DNA of 5,758 nt, taken from positions 1 through 5,758 of the forward strand of contig JAFMRP010000357.1 in assembly GCA_017354095.1 (NCBI GenBank). Direction: 5' to 3'. The stretch is from Ktedonobacteraceae bacterium (GTDB taxonomy: Bacteria; Chloroflexota; Ktedonobacteria; Ktedonobacterales; Ktedonobacteraceae). The position numbers were made by a program, and so were the translations under genes. The first letter of the stretch is position 1. The number at the start of each line of letters is the position of its first letter. Positions 5,236 through 5,758 of this stretch are shown here, one piece after another. The notes beneath the pieces are model-generated. The model was given only the letters and a program-made list of their open reading frames with translations. It was not told where the DNA came from and searched no databases.

Positions 5236-5758
5236 TCAGGCTTCAATGGTGTGAGATTCTTCGGTGGCCGGTGGCACCTCAGGGGCCTCTTCAGTAGAGA
5301 CTTCCGGCTCCTCAGCAGGCTGTTCTGGAGCCGGAGCAGGCTCTTCTTCAGCGGGCTGTTCTGAGGTTGTGGCAGGCTCTTCTTCAGTGGCTTCAGGTGC
5401 TGCCGCTGCAGCCGCAGCCGCAGCCGCCGCTGCGGCCTCTGCACGAGCTTCACGCTCAGCACGCTCTTCGCGTTCCTTCTGGACCGCTTTGGGATCGCGG
5501 CGTTTCATCATGTGGCGCAGGACCACTTCTGAAATTTTGAGCATCTGCTCAAGCTCGGCGACTGTTTCCGGCGTAAGAATCATATCGATGAAGATGTAGT
5601 TTCCGTCGCGGTGGCGTTCAATCGGGTATGCCAGGCGACGACGACCCCACTGGTTGACTTTTACAATTTGACCGCCATGATTAGCGGCGATCTGTTCGAC
5701 GCGGTTGAGAATTGTGTGCGTCTCTTCTTCGCTGACTTCGGGATTGAGTATGAAGCCA
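5236..5758 (-). CDS. rpsF: 30S ribosomal protein S6 (5' end outside window)
   Basis: S6 binds S18 in the 30S platform. The visible 173 codons start inside the first beta strand (GFILNPEVSEEET), so about ten N-terminal residues are missing beyond the window edge. The ferredoxin-like core is typical: NHGGQIVKVNQWGRRRLAYPI (26-46), DGNYIFIDMILTPETVAELE (51-70), LKISEVVLRHMMKRRDP (73-89). After a charged helix (90-107) comes a run of 13 alanines (108-120), then a tail rich in Glu, Pro and Ala without Lys or Arg (121-173), ending HTIEA. Within it a 12-residue unit (EEEPATTSEQPA, EEEPAPAPEQPA) is repeated. The extension makes the protein much longer than the usual 95-130 residues. An ATG at 5583 is internal to the fold and not a start. 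ssb follows after 69 bp. Confidence 0.96.
   Translation of the reverse strand, partial: GFILNPEVSEEETHTILNRVEQIAANHGGQIVKVNQWGRRRLAYPIERHRDGNYIFIDMILTPETVAELEQMLKISEVVLRHMMKRRDPKAVQKEREERAEREARAEAAAAAAAAAAAAAPEATEEEPATTSEQPAEEEPAPAPEQPAEEPEVSTEEAPEVPPATEESHTIEA
5314..5385 (-). repeat. Two tandem 36-bp units in the rpsF tail
   Basis: Codons 125-136 and 137-148 encode EEEPATTSEQPA and EEEPAPAPEQPA, nine of twelve residues identical and in register. A decayed third unit may follow at codons 149-160 (5278-5313). This suggests growth of the S6 tail by in-frame duplication. Confidence 0.6.
5398..5436 (-). repeat. Thirteen-alanine tract in rpsF
   Basis: Thirteen consecutive GCN codons, using all four third bases, encode an uninterrupted alanine run (residues 108-120). 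It links the S6 core helix to the acidic tail and probably continues the helix. Mixed codons imply it is maintained as protein sequence rather than as a pure trinucleotide repeat. Confidence 0.75.

Noticed and set aside
5221..5236. Small AACCG/CGGTT hairpin followed by T residues on the plus strand
   Set aside because: The stem is only 5 bp and the T-run lies on the strand with no gene ending there; it is unlikely to be a terminator.
4651..5364. Plus-strand frame of 237 codons
   Set aside because: Antisense to rpsR, ssb and the rpsF tail, spanning three genes; no own signal.
5181..5462. Minus-strand frame of 93 codons rich in Leu, Arg and Lys
   Set aside because: Same-strand out-of-frame reading of the repetitive rpsF tail; its composition is produced by the repeats.

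Overview
The window is a compact block of bacterial housekeeping genes, all read from the minus strand. In transcription order (right to left) they are rpsF (5' end cut by the window edge), ssb, rpsR, a membrane-anchored SurA/PrsA-like parvulin protein, hemW, and recJ (3' end cut by the window edge). The plus strand carries no gene I can support; its long open frames are antisense shadows. I see no mobile element, CRISPR array, tRNA or rRNA.

The organism is probably a member of the Chloroflexota, possibly Ktedonobacteria. The HemW cluster reads CHTRCYYCDFNTYAG, a form I associate with that phylum. S18 is the zinc-ligand (Cys-rich) form, and S6 has a long Ala/Glu/Pro tail. This placement is from memory of family sequences, not from a search.

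Right part (4437-5758): rpsF-ssb-rpsR is the widespread bacterial cluster pairing two 30S platform proteins with single-strand DNA-binding protein. Spacings are 69 and 19 bp. The usual fourth gene, rplI, does not follow. Instead a perfect 17-bp inverted repeat sits 7 nt after the rpsR stop and probably ends the transcript or protects its 3' end.

Middle part (2653-4436): a 186-bp non-coding stretch with several inverted repeats leads into the parvulin-type gene. A 161-bp gap with another GC-rich hairpin separates it from hemW.

Left part (1-2652): hemW (radical-SAM family, heme handling) is followed after only 30 bp by recJ (5'-3' single-strand exonuclease), so these two are very likely co-transcribed.

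Nothing here looks like a new defence or accessory system. The points that deserve a second look are the structured non-coding leaders, the oppositely charged tails on S6 and S18, and the parvulin domain that lacks its usual first histidine.
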